Origin: Lacticaseibacillus hulanensis
GTDB lineage: Bacteria > Bacillota > Bacilli > Lactobacillales > Lactobacillaceae
NCBI RefSeq assembly: GCF_004010095.1
Contig: NZ_RRYD01000013.1
Location: 19,774 to 83,773 of the forward strand
DNA: 64,000 bases
Direction: 5' to 3'
Shown here piece by piece: positions 46,652 through 55,795 of the stretch; position 1 is the first letter of the stretch, and every line of letters begins with the position of its first letter. The position numbers and the translations under genes were made by a program. The notes beneath the pieces are model-generated. The model did no database searches and was not told the origin of the DNA. It saw nothing but the letters and a program-made list of their open reading frames with translations.

Positions 46652-47680
46652 TTGGCAGAAGAAACAGTAATTCTCGGTGGTTACACCCGTAAAGGTGGCG
46701 CCGGAATTTATCGGGCGGTACTAGATACCGTCACCGGGAGCGTCAGCACGCCACTCCCATACGTAACTGGCATTAATGGCCCAACATACTTAGCCTTATC
46801 CAAGGCCAATCGCTTGTACACAGTTGCCGCAGGAGAAGGAACAGGCGGGGTGGCCGCGGTGGACCTAAATGGGCCTAAGCCGCACATCCTCGGGACAGTC
46901 CTCGAGGCCGGCACCTCCCCCGCGCACGTCAGCATTGACGAAAAGCGTCAACTCGTCTTTGCGGCTAACTACCACGAGGGCCGCCTGAACGTTTACGCGA
47001 TTCAGGATGACGGCAGTCTGGTTGCCACCGATGAAGCAAAACACACCGGCAACGGCCCTTTGCCCGAGCAAGACAGCAGCCACGTCCACTTTGCGGGATT
47101 AACCCCGGACAACCGCGTCGTCGTGATTGACCTTGGTAACGACACCGTCAGCACATACCAGGTGAGCGACTCCGGCAAGCTGAACGGCCCTGTTGTGTTG
47201 CACACGATGCCCGGTTTCGGGCCCCGGCACATTGCCTTCCACCCAACCAAGCCCGTCGCCTACCTGCTGGGTGAACTCAGCAGCAAGGTCCAGGTGCTCG
47301 ATTACGACGCATCTACCGGCACGTTTGCACCACGGCAGACGCTGAGCACAATTCCAAGCGACTGGACAGAACATAATGGTGCCGCCGCAGTTCGTGTGAG
47401 CGCAGACGGCAAGTTCCTGTACACCAGCAACCGTGGCCACAACAGTATCGCCACGTTCGCCATCGACCAATCCGGAGAGCTCGAATTCATCAACCACACA
47501 AGCACGTTTGGTGACTTCCCCCGCGACTTCGCGATTGACCCGAGCGGCAACTACATTTTGGCCGTCAACCAGAATTCCGATAACGGGACGCTCTACCGCC
47601 GCGACCCTGTGAACGGCCTGCTCACGACCTTGGCCATCAACATTCCAACGCCAGAAGCCGTTTGTGTCGTATTCGCATAA
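46652..47680 (+). CDS. pgl: Lactonase family beta-propeller protein (6-phosphogluconolactonase type)
   Basis: A 342-residue seven-bladed propeller of the YbhE/YkgB type that hydrolyses 6-phosphogluconolactone in the oxidative pentose phosphate route. Typical blocks are PTYLALSKANRLYTVA, GTSPAHVSIDEKRQLVFAANYH, and a C-terminal FPRDFAIDPSGNYILAVNQNSDN. TTG 46652, nine bases after AAAGGGGG, gives the start MAEETVILGGYTRKG; the longer frame has no ribosome site. Confidence 0.9.
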   Translation: MAEETVILGGYTRKGGAGIYRAVLDTVTGSVSTPLPYVTGINGPTYLALSKANRLYTVAAGEGTGGVAAVDLNGPKPHILGTVLEAGTSPAHVSIDEKRQLVFAANYHEGRLNVYAIQDDGSLVATDEAKHTGNGPLPEQDSSHVHFAGLTPDNRVVVIDLGNDTVSTYQVSDSGKLNGPVVLHTMPGFGPRHIAFHPTKPVAYLLGELSSKVQVLDYDASTGTFAPRQTLSTIPSDWTEHNGAAAVRVSADGKFLYTSNRGHNSIATFAIDQSGELEFINHTSTFGDFPRDFAIDPSGNYILAVNQNSDNGTLYRRDPVNGLLTTLAINIPTPEAVCVVFA

Positions 47681-47771
47681 AACTTTAACAAAAAACATGC
47701 ACTTAACTGATTGTCCTAATTAAGTATCTGCTATACTGGAAACTATTGTAATAGTGAAGGAGTAAGTATTC

Positions 47772-48593
47772 ATGGCAGATATTATTAAGGCAATCATCAT
47801 TGGGATTGTCGAAGGGTTAACCGAATTTCTTCCTGTCAGTTCAACTGGCCACATTGATTTGGTTCAATCCGTGATTCACATGACCCAGACTCAAGATTTT
47901 AAGTACATGTTCAATTACGTAATCCAGCTTGGGGCCATCATGGCGGTAGTCTTCCTCTACTTCCACAAGCTCAATCCAATTGCACCAAGCAAAACCAAGG
48001 CTGAAAAATCAGCCACGTGGACACTTTGGTTCAAGGTGATTGTGGCCGTTATCCCAAGCGTGGTGATTGGTTTGCCACTGAACGACTGGATGGACGCGCA
48101 CCTGCAAACCCCACCAGTCATTGCTACGACACTGATTGTGTATGGGATATTGTTCATCATCATTGAACGGTATAACAAGCACCGTCAACCGGTCGTCAAC
48201 ACGCTAGCTGACATTTCGTTCCAGCTGGCGATTCTGATTGGTTTGTTCCAAGCACTGTCAATCGTGCCTGGGACCAGCCGTAGTGGTGCAACCATCCTGG
48301 GCGCTATTTTGCTCGGGACTTCCCGCTACGTGGCAACCGAATTCTCGTTCTTCCTCGCCATTCCAACTATGTTTGGCGTCTCACTCCTCAAAATGGGGTC
48401 ATTCTTCCTGAAGGGCAACACTTTCTCCGGTACCGAAATTGCTGTGCTCGCCACTGGTTTCCTCGTTTCCATGGTGGTTGCGTGGATTACCATCAAGTGG
48501 CTGCTCAAATTCGTGCAGGGTCACGATTTCACCGGCTTTGGGTGGTACCGAATCGCCCTTGGGATTGTTGTTTTACTGGTTATGTTCTTATAA
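47772..48593 (+). CDS. uppP: Undecaprenyl-diphosphatase
   Basis: A 273-residue membrane phosphatase (BacA/UppP) that recycles undecaprenyl pyrophosphate and gives bacitracin resistance. [14 protein letters not shown] is at 14-27 and [10 protein letters not shown] forms the second catalytic motif. About seven to eight hydrophobic segments are seen. ATG 47772 follows AAGGAG by nine bases. A TGCTATACT extended -10 lies just upstream. Confidence 0.96.
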   Translation: MADIIKAIIIGIVEGLTEFLPVSSTGHIDLVQSVIHMTQTQDFKYMFNYVIQLGAIMAVVFLYFHKLNPIAPSKTKAEKSATWTLWFKVIVAVIPSVVIGLPLNDWMDAHLQTPPVIATTLIVYGILFIIIERYNKHRQPVVNTLADISFQLAILIGLFQALSIVPGTSRSGATILGAILLGTSRYVATEFSFFLAIPTMFGVSLLKMGSFFLKGNTFSGTEIAVLATGFLVSMVVAWITIKWLLKFVQGHDFTGFGWYRIALGIVVLLVMFL

Positions 48594-48637
48594 ACCGCTG
48601 CCGCGTTGCGGTGGCGTGATTGATTGGAGAATTGGAA

Positions 48638-49282
48638 ATGCTTAACGAAATTGCAATTGAAAACTTCACCCTCATCCCCGCCGCAATGGCTGCCGGTGCT
48701 CAGCGCATCGAACTGGTCGGTAACTTGACCGCTGGTGGCACCACCGCCACCAAGGGGACAGCCATTGAAGCACTGAAGTACTGCCACGAACACAACGCAA
48801 CGGTCGTCGCGATGGTGCGGCCCCGCGGCGGTGACTACTACTTTAACGACATCGAACTGAAGATTATGGAACGCGACATGCTCGAGATGCAGTCAATCGG
48901 CATGGACGCCGTCATCTTCGGTGCCCTAACTCCTGATAACCACTTCGACGTCGACGCAATGGAAAACCTGATTGCGGCTGCTGGTGGCATGCAGCTGGTC
49001 TGCAACCTCGCGTTCGACTGGATTCCACACGAAGACCAGAAGGCAGCCCTTGATTGGCTCGTTGAAAAAGGCTTCACCCGCGTTCTGACCCACGGTGGCC
49101 TCCTCGACACCAACATCCTGGACAACCTGGATCACCTGAAGGAAATCGCCGATTGGGCAGACGGCCGCATTGAGGTCCTACCTGGTGGTGGGGTCAACAT
49201 TGATAACAAGGACCAAGTAACCAAGGCAATGGGCGTTAACCAAGCCCACGGGACCCACGTACTTGGTGAATTAAGCAAGTAA
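48638..49282 (+). CDS. cutC: CutC family protein
   Basis: A 214-residue TIM-barrel-like CutC protein with MVRPRGGDYYFN, GALTPDN, THGG and VLPGGGVN signatures. The family was linked to copper homeostasis but its function is unsettled. ATG 48638 follows GGAG by eight bases, and the gene is 44 bp after uppP without a terminator, so they may be co-transcribed. Confidence 0.9.
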   Translation: MLNEIAIENFTLIPAAMAAGAQRIELVGNLTAGGTTATKGTAIEALKYCHEHNATVVAMVRPRGGDYYFNDIELKIMERDMLEMQSIGMDAVIFGALTPDNHFDVDAMENLIAAAGGMQLVCNLAFDWIPHEDQKAALDWLVEKGFTRVLTHGGLLDTNILDNLDHLKEIADWADGRIEVLPGGGVNIDNKDQVTKAMGVNQAHGTHVLGELSK

Positions 49283-49285
49283 ACA

Positions 49286-49323
49286 AAAAACGCGTCAGGC
49301 CAACTTGCCTGACGCGTTTTTGC
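49286..49323 (+). terminator. Terminator of cutC
   Basis: AACGCGTCAGGC / GCCTGACGCGTT stem with a short loop and a T5 tail. Confidence 0.9.
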
Positions 49324-49368
49324 TTACCCTGTATGCAGCACTAATTGTCGCAATCAAAGGAAGCAACC

Positions 49369-49986
49369 ATGGAAACGATAACGATTGATGAGCTCTACCA
49401 AACTCTGTACAAGAACCTCGGTCCCCGCCACTGGTGGCCGGCCCGTAGCACTGAAGAACTGATTTGCGGCATGATTCTTGTGCAAAACACCAACTACAAG
49501 AATGTCTTCAAATCCCTCGCGAACCTCGATGCGGCCACGAACTTCGGGATTGATGCACTCCTTAACCTGCCGGAAGCAAAGCTGCAAGAGCTCATCATGC
49601 CCAGCGGTTTTTACAAGAACAAGTCCCGCTATTTGCGCGTCGTGCTCACCGAATACCGCAACCATTACCATCAGCTGGCTGCACTAGACACCGCAAGTCT
49701 GCGCGCACGGCTGCGGTCGCTGCCCGGCGTTGGCAACGAAACGGCGGATGTGCTCCTGCTCTATGTCTTCATGCGCCCCGCCTTTGTCGCCGACAGTTAC
49801 ACAAGACGGCTCTTTCGCTTAATTCGCAAGCAGGACGCCAACTACGAGCAGCTCCAGCGCGCCATCGTCCCAGCAATGCACCAGCGCATCCAAGAAGCCC
49901 AGGAATTTCACGCCCTCCTCGACGACTATGGCAAATTGGGCAGCGACGTTCTGGACCTCGGCAATCGCTACCGACTTGATGTCTAA
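49369..49986 (+). CDS. HhH-GPD (endonuclease III-like) protein without FeS cluster
   Basis: A 205-residue member of the HhH-GPD base-excision glycosylase superfamily. The helix-hairpin-helix LPGVGNETAD is at 118-127 and the catalytic Asp is Asp142 in VADSYTRR. The position that holds the bifunctional lyase Lys in Nth (LPGVGRKTA) is Glu here, so a monofunctional or different base specificity is likely. The C-terminus (LGNRYRLDV) lacks the four cysteines of the [4Fe-4S] loop. ATG 49369 follows AAGGA by seven bases. Function beyond DNA repair is unknown. Confidence 0.85.
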   Translation: METITIDELYQTLYKNLGPRHWWPARSTEELICGMILVQNTNYKNVFKSLANLDAATNFGIDALLNLPEAKLQELIMPSGFYKNKSRYLRVVLTEYRNHYHQLAALDTASLRARLRSLPGVGNETADVLLLYVFMRPAFVADSYTRRLFRLIRKQDANYEQLQRAIVPAMHQRIQEAQEFHALLDDYGKLGSDVLDLGNRYRLDV

Positions 49987-49993
49987 GCATAAA

Positions 49994-50884
49994 TTAACCA
50001 AGCTGAAGCTTTGTCACCAGTGCCTGCATGTCCCTTGTTAGCGGCGCGTGCAAGTGCAGCTTTTCCCCGGTGAAGGGGTGCTGAATATACAGGTCACTGC
50101 AGTGCAATGCCTGCCGTCCAAGCAGCATTTCGCCCCCATACAGTGAATCGCCAACAAGTGGCCGGCCGATGCTGGCAAAATGCACCCGAATCTGGTGGGT
50201 ACGTCCGGTGTGCAGGAAGACCCGGGTGAGCGCGTAATTACCTCTTTGCGCGAGCGTTTCGTACTCCGTCACGGACTTCTTGCCGTTTGGGACCACGGCC
50301 CGGCGCATGTAAAAATCATCCGATAAGCCCAGCGGCAAAACAATCCACCCGTGCTTCATCAGCGGGACGCGGCCACTGCTAACGGCAAGGTACTGCTTGT
50401 CCAGCGTCCGCGTGTGCAACTGACGATCCATGAGTGTGTGGGCAAATGAGTGCTTGGCAAAAATCATGAGCCCACTCGTGTCCCGGTCAAGCCGCGTCAC
50501 CACGTGAATGGAGGTGCTCTCCGCGCCGCTTTGCTGGAGGTAATACTTCACAAAATTGGCCATCGAGTCATCGGCCCTATTTGCCGCCGGAATCGAGGCC
50601 GTCCCCGCGGGCTTGTTCACCACGAGCAGGTCACGATCTTCATAGACAATGTCCACGGGCCCGGGGGTGGCCACCACCGCATCTGCGGGGATTTCCGGCG
50701 CCATGACCACCCGCACAACGTCGCCGCGACGAATCGTGAAGGCTGTTTTCCGCTGCTTGTGGTTGACGTAAATAGCCCCACCATGATACTTAAGGCGCGT
50801 CAGTTGCGCCATGCTCAGTCCCTCCTGAATCAGGAACTTCTGCAGCCGCACTGGTGCGCCTTGATAAACCCATTTTAGTAACAT
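49994..50884 (-). CDS. RluA/RluD-family rRNA pseudouridine synthase
   Basis: A 296-residue enzyme isomerising uridines in rRNA. An S4-like RNA-binding region (about 10-60) precedes the catalytic domain, with the nucleophile Asp in TRLDRDTSG. HQIRVHFASIGRPLVGDSLYG is the family's C-terminal motif. ATG 50884 overlaps the nadK stop (TAATG). relQ-nadK-rluD-like is the conserved Bacillus yjbM-nadF-yjbO order. Confidence 0.93.
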   Translation of the reverse strand: MLLKWVYQGAPVRLQKFLIQEGLSMAQLTRLKYHGGAIYVNHKQRKTAFTIRRGDVVRVVMAPEIPADAVVATPGPVDIVYEDRDLLVVNKPAGTASIPAANRADDSMANFVKYYLQQSGAESTSIHVVTRLDRDTSGLMIFAKHSFAHTLMDRQLHTRTLDKQYLAVSSGRVPLMKHGWIVLPLGLSDDFYMRRAVVPNGKKSVTEYETLAQRGNYALTRVFLHTGRTHQIRVHFASIGRPLVGDSLYGGEMLLGRQALHCSDLYIQHPFTGEKLHLHAPLTRDMQALVTKLQLG

Positions 50885-51681
50885 TATTTCTTCGCCCCAA
50901 TAAAGGCGTCTTCCACTCGGTCCCAGAAGTGCATGTGCTTGTACCGGGCAAAATAAATGCGCTCGTCAGCAATTCGGTAGCGGACTTCTTTGATTGGCCG
51001 GTCGGTCATGTTGAACTGGTCAATCGTCATCACGTAATTCACCCCGGTTGCCGGCTTCAGGATCACCCACTCATCGGGCGCGATGATAATCGGCGCGGAC
51101 AGGGTCCGAAAGACGCGGTTGTTAATCGAGGCAATTTCGGTAATCTGCAAGGCCTCGAGCCGCGGGTGAATGACTGCACCCCCGTTGGACTTGGAATACG
51201 CCGTCGAGCCGGTCGGTGTGCAAATACACAGCCCATCCCCACGGAAACTCTCAAAGAAGTTGTCCTTGATGAACACATCGGTTTTCATCGTCCCCGAAAC
51301 ACGCTTCAGGGTGGATTCGTTGAGTGCCACGTAATGACCCGTGGTGTCATCCTCGTATGTCACCTGAATATCGAGCAGCGGGTAGCCAACGCGTTCACCC
51401 TTATCGTTCAGTAGCGCCTGAACCAATTCGTCGAGTTCGAAATCACGCCAGTCGGTGTAAAAACCAAGGTGCCCGGTGTGGACCCCGACAAAACGAATCT
51501 TGTCGAGTGCGGCATTGTACCTGTGAAATGCCGACAAGAGCGTGCCGTCGCCCCCAACCGTAATTACCACGTCGGGGCGTGCGGGATTGACGGTGAATCC
51601 GGCCGCCTTTAATTTCTTGCTCAGGCTATGTGCCGCGTTGGTGCTTGCTTCGCCTGAATTATGAAACACCCAAACCCGCAT
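50884..51681 (-). CDS. nadK: NAD kinase
   Basis: A 265-residue kinase making NADP from NAD. The diacylglycerol-kinase-like motif GGDGTLL begins at residue 43, and TPTGSTAYSKSNGG is the substrate loop. ATG 51681 follows GGGAGG by seven bases and overlaps the relQ stop. Confidence 0.95.
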   Translation of the reverse strand: MRVWVFHNSGEASTNAAHSLSKKLKAAGFTVNPARPDVVITVGGDGTLLSAFHRYNAALDKIRFVGVHTGHLGFYTDWRDFELDELVQALLNDKGERVGYPLLDIQVTYEDDTTGHYVALNESTLKRVSGTMKTDVFIKDNFFESFRGDGLCICTPTGSTAYSKSNGGAVIHPRLEALQITEIASINNRVFRTLSAPIIIAPDEWVILKPATGVNYVMTIDQFNMTDRPIKEVRYRIADERIYFARYKHMHFWDRVEDAFIGAKK

Positions 51682-52409
51682 TAATGTTCCTCCCTATCGC
51701 CGCCATCATGGCTGTCATTGTCCTGGTGCTTGTTTTCGGTACCATCCGCATTGGCATTGTACTGCATCCCAGACATTTGCGGTAAATCTTGGCCCTTGCC
51801 ATACGAAAACAACTGTTGGGCTTCCTGGATTTCTTCACGGATTTCGGACATTTCCTTATCCAGCTGGAAACTGGCCTCGGCCGCACGCTTGAGCCGCGCC
51901 TTCAAATCATCGGGAAATTCACCCTGATATTTGTAGTTTAGTGAGTGTTCAATTGTGGCCCAGAAATTCATCGACATTGTCCGAATTTGGATTTCGGCCA
52001 GTATCTTCTTTTCACCATCAACTAACTGCACCGGATACTCAATCACCACGTGGTAGGAGCGATAGCCCGAAGACTTCACGTTCGTCACGTAATCGCGTTC
52101 CTCCAGCACCTCCATGTCGGTGCGCTGGTGGAGCAAGTTAACAACCTCGTAAATATCCTCAACAAATTGGCACATAATCCGGACACCAGCAATGTCTTGC
52201 ATGTCCGTTTCGAGCACATCATCATCGATGTAGCGCCGCGCCTGTTTTTCGATGATTGAATCCACCGACTTCACGCGCGCAGTGACAAACTCGATTGGTG
52301 AATGCTTACTGGCCTGTTGGTATTGTTTGCGCATGCCACGAAACTTAATCTTAAGTTCTGCTACCGCCTGCTCGTACGGCATTAAAAATTGATCCCAGTT
52401 CTGCACCAT
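51681..52409 (-). CDS. relQ: Small alarmone synthetase RelQ
   Basis: A 242-residue single-domain (p)ppGpp synthetase. The RelA/SpoT synthetase motifs are visible: DIAGVRIMCQF, SSGYRSYHVVIEYP, AEIQIRTMSMNFWATIEHSLNYK. No HD hydrolase domain is present. The C-terminal tail (about 205-242) is acidic, His-rich and longer than in Bacillus YjbM. It has an extended -10 (TGGTATAAT) on the minus strand and is the first gene of the relQ-nadK-rluD operon. Confidence 0.94.
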   Translation of the reverse strand: MVQNWDQFLMPYEQAVAELKIKFRGMRKQYQQASKHSPIEFVTARVKSVDSIIEKQARRYIDDDVLETDMQDIAGVRIMCQFVEDIYEVVNLLHQRTDMEVLEERDYVTNVKSSGYRSYHVVIEYPVQLVDGEKKILAEIQIRTMSMNFWATIEHSLNYKYQGEFPDDLKARLKRAAEASFQLDKEMSEIREEIQEAQQLFSYGKGQDLPQMSGMQYNANADGTENKHQDNDSHDGGDREEH

Positions 52410-52601
52410 GGCAAATCCTCTGCTTTCTACCGGCCAATGACGCGCCGGTGTTAATCTTGAATCATTATACCAAAAAGGAGAACTACCTGCCGGATTTCCA
52501 TAGTGTTAAAATACGGACAAATACCACGGTTGCAACTTAGGTCAGCAGCTCATTTTTTTGAAACCGTATTTTGCAACACAATCCAGGAGGCCAAACATTC
52601 C

Positions 52602-53189
52602 ATGCCAATTAACATTGAAAATGAATTCAAAACAATCATTACTGCTCAGCAAGCCAAAGAAATTGCCAATGTGCTTGATTTGGCGGCGCCCTACACGCAA
52701 ACCAACACGTACTTCGACACCGCCAGCCACGACCTGCAGCAACATAAATGTGCCGCCCGCATCCGCCAATTTGCCGGTCACGCCGAACAAACCATTAAGG
52801 TCCTGGCGCACGCAAAGCCACGCAAGATGATTGAGTACACCGACCAGCTGGAAAGTAAGCAGGCGGCAGACCTAGTCAAGGCCGGCCAGTTGCTGGCACC
52901 GGGCACGGTCGCCGACCAGATGCAACTGTTAGGCATTGATGTTCAGTCGCTAAAGCCCTTCGCTAAGGCCACCACCACGCGGCGCGAATTTGAAAGTCCC
53001 GCTGGCTTACTGGCGCTAGATCAGACCAGTTATCCGGATGGCTTTACGGACTACGAACTTGAGATGGAATACACCAACTACAGCGCGGCCAACAAGTTTT
53101 TCCAGCGTTTAATCAGCCAATTTGCAATCAAGCAAACACCCGTGCAAAGCAAAATTGCCCGGGCCGCAAAGCATTCCTCAATAATTTAA
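52602..53189 (+). CDS. CYTH-domain triphosphate tunnel protein (YjbK-like)
   Basis: A 195-residue CYTH protein with the metal-triphosphate motif E-x-E-x-K as ENEFK at 6-10 and alternating charged strands (QTNTYFDT, RIRQF, YELEMEYTN). The family hydrolyses inorganic triphosphate or related substrates. ATG 52602 follows AGGAGG by eleven bases. It is divergent from relQ, a conserved pairing, and its TAA overlaps the coiA stop tail-to-tail. Confidence 0.9.
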   Translation: MPINIENEFKTIITAQQAKEIANVLDLAAPYTQTNTYFDTASHDLQQHKCAARIRQFAGHAEQTIKVLAHAKPRKMIEYTDQLESKQAADLVKAGQLLAPGTVADQMQLLGIDVQSLKPFAKATTTRREFESPAGLLALDQTSYPDGFTDYELEMEYTNYSAANKFFQRLISQFAIKQTPVQSKIARAAKHSSII

Positions 53190-54259
53190 GCCTTACGCCA
53201 ATCGCCGCCTGCACTGTGCAGAGCGGCGATTTTGCTGTCGAGCCCATCGTACCACTTTGGGGTTCTCAGCCACATCCAGCCCGTTTTTGTTGCCGACAGC
53301 ACGCCTGCAGTCACGAGCACGTTGCAAAACTGCGCCTCGATTTGGCGTAAGTACCGCGGCCAATCAACTAGCGGCAGTTTTTTGGGTGCCATAACGGTTC
53401 GCCAAAAATTCGCGTTGGCCGCAAGTTCGACATTCTGGCCCCAAAAGTTGATTAACCAGTAGACCCGCGCGGCCCACTCAGGTATGGCAAAGCCTGGCAA
53501 GTCCGTGCACTGCGCATGCACCGCCCAAGGACACCCCGCCAGATTCTGCCCGCGTACGTAACAAATATTCTGTAGCTGAACAATTTTGCGGCTTTGGTAG
53601 TGCAGCGCGGTCCCCACCCCGTTCGCTTCATGCACCATATCGGGATACCGCCCAAGATGCCGCTGGGGGCCAACGTGCGGCCAGGTGCTGTACTCGGTGT
53701 AAGACTGGGTGTGCACCCCCACCCGCCGCGACAGCACGCCTGCCTGCACGTCAAGGTGCTCGGTTGTCAGCTGACCGGTGGCATCCAGCCTGACAAACTT
53801 AGTCGCGGCGCCAAGTGTGCGGTACCGCTGGCCCAGGATCCACCGCACCCCAATCCCCATTTGCCGGTATCCTTGCGTCCGGGCAAAAAGGGACGAAACC
53901 GAAATTGGGCTGCACTGAAACTCCAGTGCCACCCGCTCTTCGCCACGCGTCAACAGTACGTCTATTCGCTGTTTAATCTCCGGAACATAAACTTCAAGCT
54001 CGGCGTTCCACCCCGACGTCTGCCCGATTTTGGCCAGCAACAATTTGCCGCGCAGGTGCTCGCCGCTTTCCGGTTCACTAGCCAGACAAGCGTTGTGCTT
54101 ATGTGCAAAATGTGCGGGCAGCTGGACCCCGTTTTTAATAATCACCGGGCCCCGGCAGGCGGGACAACGAAATTTGGTGCCCACTTCCTGCAGTCTTGTC
54201 GCCTGCTCATGGCTAGTCAGTAATACGCGCACGCCATTTTCATCTTCACTAACGAACAT
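53186..54259 (-). CDS. coiA: Competence protein CoiA-like
   Basis: A 357-residue CoiA family protein. An N-terminal zinc-ribbon-like segment (CPACRGPVIIKNG) and HFAHKH precede a nuclease-like core with D and ExQ of a PD-(D/E)xK fold (RIDVLLTRGEERVALEFQCS). It promotes transformation in streptococci. ATG 54259 follows GAGGTG by seven bases. With comFA, comFC and cinA it suggests a retained competence gene set. Confidence 0.88.
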   Translation of the reverse strand: MFVSEDENGVRVLLTSHEQATRLQEVGTKFRCPACRGPVIIKNGVQLPAHFAHKHNACLASEPESGEHLRGKLLLAKIGQTSGWNAELEVYVPEIKQRIDVLLTRGEERVALEFQCSPISVSSLFARTQGYRQMGIGVRWILGQRYRTLGAATKFVRLDATGQLTTEHLDVQAGVLSRRVGVHTQSYTEYSTWPHVGPQRHLGRYPDMVHEANGVGTALHYQSRKIVQLQNICYVRGQNLAGCPWAVHAQCTDLPGFAIPEWAARVYWLINFWGQNVELAANANFWRTVMAPKKLPLVDWPRYLRQIEAQFCNVLVTAGVLSATKTGWMWLRTPKWYDGLDSKIAALHSAGGDWRKA

Positions 54260-54325
54260 GTTCAATCACCTCGTTAGTAATTACGTGAAAATTCGGTGCG
54301 TTTGCCGCAACTGCACCGAGCTACC

Positions 54326-54342
54326 TCGTTATCCGGCAGCGT
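54326..54342 (+). repeat. Solo sequence resembling the element terminal repeat
   Basis: TCGTTATCCGGCAGCGT matches the left boundary of element copy 1 (TCGTTGTCCGGCAGCGT) at 16 of 17 positions, including five bases outside the nominal end. No other part of the element is found nearby. It lies between coiA and the asparaginase gene; the rest of that 160-bp gap shows no clear terminator. Confidence 0.4.
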
Positions 54343-54423
54343 GCTTGGCTTTGTCGCGGCTGACCGGTAATGCGGAGGGCCACATTGCAGCCACTGGGCA
54401 ACTGAAATCAGCAGCATCCAAAT

Positions 54424-55395
54424 CTAGCTCACAGCGTTGTTGACGTAGGCGGCCAATGCTTCGCCAGTCTTGCCCGCGCTGAGGGCGACGATTAGTTTGA
54501 TCCGTGCCTTTTGTCCATTTAACCCCTGGCAGAAAATCACGCCGGCGTTCTGCAGCGGAATGCCGCCGCCCTCATAATCGTAGACGGGTTCAGCAACACC
54601 GTTGAAGCAGCGCGAAACAAGCACAACCGGTACGTGCCGTGCGAGCAGCTGCTTGATTGCGGGCAGTGTGGCTGGTGGCATGTTCCCCGCACCCAGGGCT
54701 TCGATGACGACCCCGTCAACCGTGTCCGGCAACATGCCCAGCAGCGTCCCGTCCATCCCCGCATACGCCTTAATCAAGACGACATTCGCGTCCACGGTAT
54801 CGATTGGACATGCCTCCTGGTTAATTAGTTCCTGGAAGAACCGCGCACCGTCTTTGGTCACCAGGCCAACTGGGCCAAATGTTGGCGTGCGGAAAGTAGC
54901 GACGTTCGTCGTGTGCGTCTTCGTCACAAAGCGCGCGGTGTGAATCTCGTCATTCATAACCACTAGGCAGCCCTTGCCCCGGGCCCCGGCTGATGCGGCA
55001 ACCTTGATGGCGCTTTGAAAGTTGTAAACCCCGTCTGTCCCAATCTCGTTACTCGAACGCATCGCGCCGGTGACGACAACCGGAATCTGGGGATCAAGCG
55101 TCAAATCTAGGAAGTACGCCGTTTCCTCCAGTGTGTCCGTGCCGTGGGTGACCACGACGCCAGTAACGCCAGCCATCTGCGCCCGCCGAATGCGTTTTGC
55201 CAGCACGAGCATTTTTTCTGGCGTCACGTGCGGTGATGGTAGATTGAAGATTTCCTCAACCTCAAGCTCAATGTCATTGTCTAATTGCATCCCGGCAGCG
55301 AGCAACGGATTGGTCGAGCTGGGGGCCACGGCGCCGTTCTCATCCGCGGTCATCGAGATAGTGCCACCCGTGTGTAAAACTAGAATTTTGCGCAT
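54424..55395 (-). CDS. ansA: L-asparaginase (type I, bacterial)
   Basis: A 323-residue asparaginase hydrolysing asparagine to aspartate and ammonia. Catalytic Thr motifs are HTGGTISM near the N-terminus and THGTDTLEETAYF in the middle. No signal peptide, so cytosolic. Two ATG codons (55398 and 55395) follow AAGGAG; the second has seven-base spacing and is chosen. The longer upstream frame is not used. Confidence 0.93.
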   Translation of the reverse strand: MRKILVLHTGGTISMTADENGAVAPSSTNPLLAAGMQLDNDIELEVEEIFNLPSPHVTPEKMLVLAKRIRRAQMAGVTGVVVTHGTDTLEETAYFLDLTLDPQIPVVVTGAMRSSNEIGTDGVYNFQSAIKVAASAGARGKGCLVVMNDEIHTARFVTKTHTTNVATFRTPTFGPVGLVTKDGARFFQELINQEACPIDTVDANVVLIKAYAGMDGTLLGMLPDTVDGVVIEALGAGNMPPATLPAIKQLLARHVPVVLVSRCFNGVAEPVYDYEGGGIPLQNAGVIFCQGLNGQKARIKLIVALSAGKTGEALAAYVNNAVS

Positions 55396-55500
55396 CATTG
55401 TTCTCCTTAGTTGTTTACCACAGTATAACGCGGCCATTCAGCGCTAGAAATAATAATATTTATTGAAACCCCGTCCTCCATTACCAGCACCAGACTACAT

Positions 55501-55546
55501 CCCGTCAAATCAGCACTTCTGCTAGGCAGATAGTGTTGCTGACGGG
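55501..55546. repeat. Isolated long hairpin upstream of the leader-peptide promoter
   Basis: CCCGTCA / TGACGGG with inner CAGCA / TGTTG-like pairing and TGC / GCA at the tip. No T tract on either strand, so it is not a normal terminator. It lies in the divergent gap between the asparaginase gene and the attenuator promoter. Confidence 0.5.
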
Positions 55547-55586
55547 AATAAGTGTGGCATTTTCATGTTATTCTGCGATTTATTTC

Positions 55587-55615
55587 TTGACGCTTATTTA
55601 ATTTGGTCGTATGCT
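55587..55615 (+). promoter_or_regulatory. Promoter of the leader peptide / aminotransferase unit
   Basis: TTGACG (55587-55592) and TATGCT (55610-55615) are spaced exactly 17 bp. Transcription would start near 55622, 25 bp before the leader ATG. Confidence 0.7.
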
Positions 55616-55646
55616 AGGGCCATCAATTTATTAGGGAGATTTAATT

Positions 55647-55703
55647 ATGAGTAATCAACAGCACACAGCTGCACGCAAGTTTTATGCCTGGTTTTTCGGA
55701 TAG
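55647..55703 (+). CDS. 18-residue leader peptide rich in aromatic residues
   Basis: MSNQQHTAARKFYAWFFG followed by TAG, with GGGAG nine bases before the ATG. Five of the seven last residues are Phe, Tyr or Trp. A hairpin (ATCCGAGTACCG / CGGTGCGCGGAT) follows the stop. GAGTAATCAAC inside the ORF can pair with GTTGATTATTC downstream (11 bp, one G-U), and GCACGCA with TGCGTGC. A terminator follows at 55796-55840, before the aminotransferase gene. This is the build of a ribosome-dependent attenuator that senses charged tRNA-Phe/Tyr/Trp. Expression is inferred, not shown. Confidence 0.65.
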   Translation: MSNQQHTAARKFYAWFFG

Positions 55704-55795
55704 TCATCCGAGTACCGGGTCTTTGCGGTGCGCGGATGGCTTCGAGACATCTGCGTGCTAAGTTGATTATTCAAGGCGGATACGCCCTGCAACTA

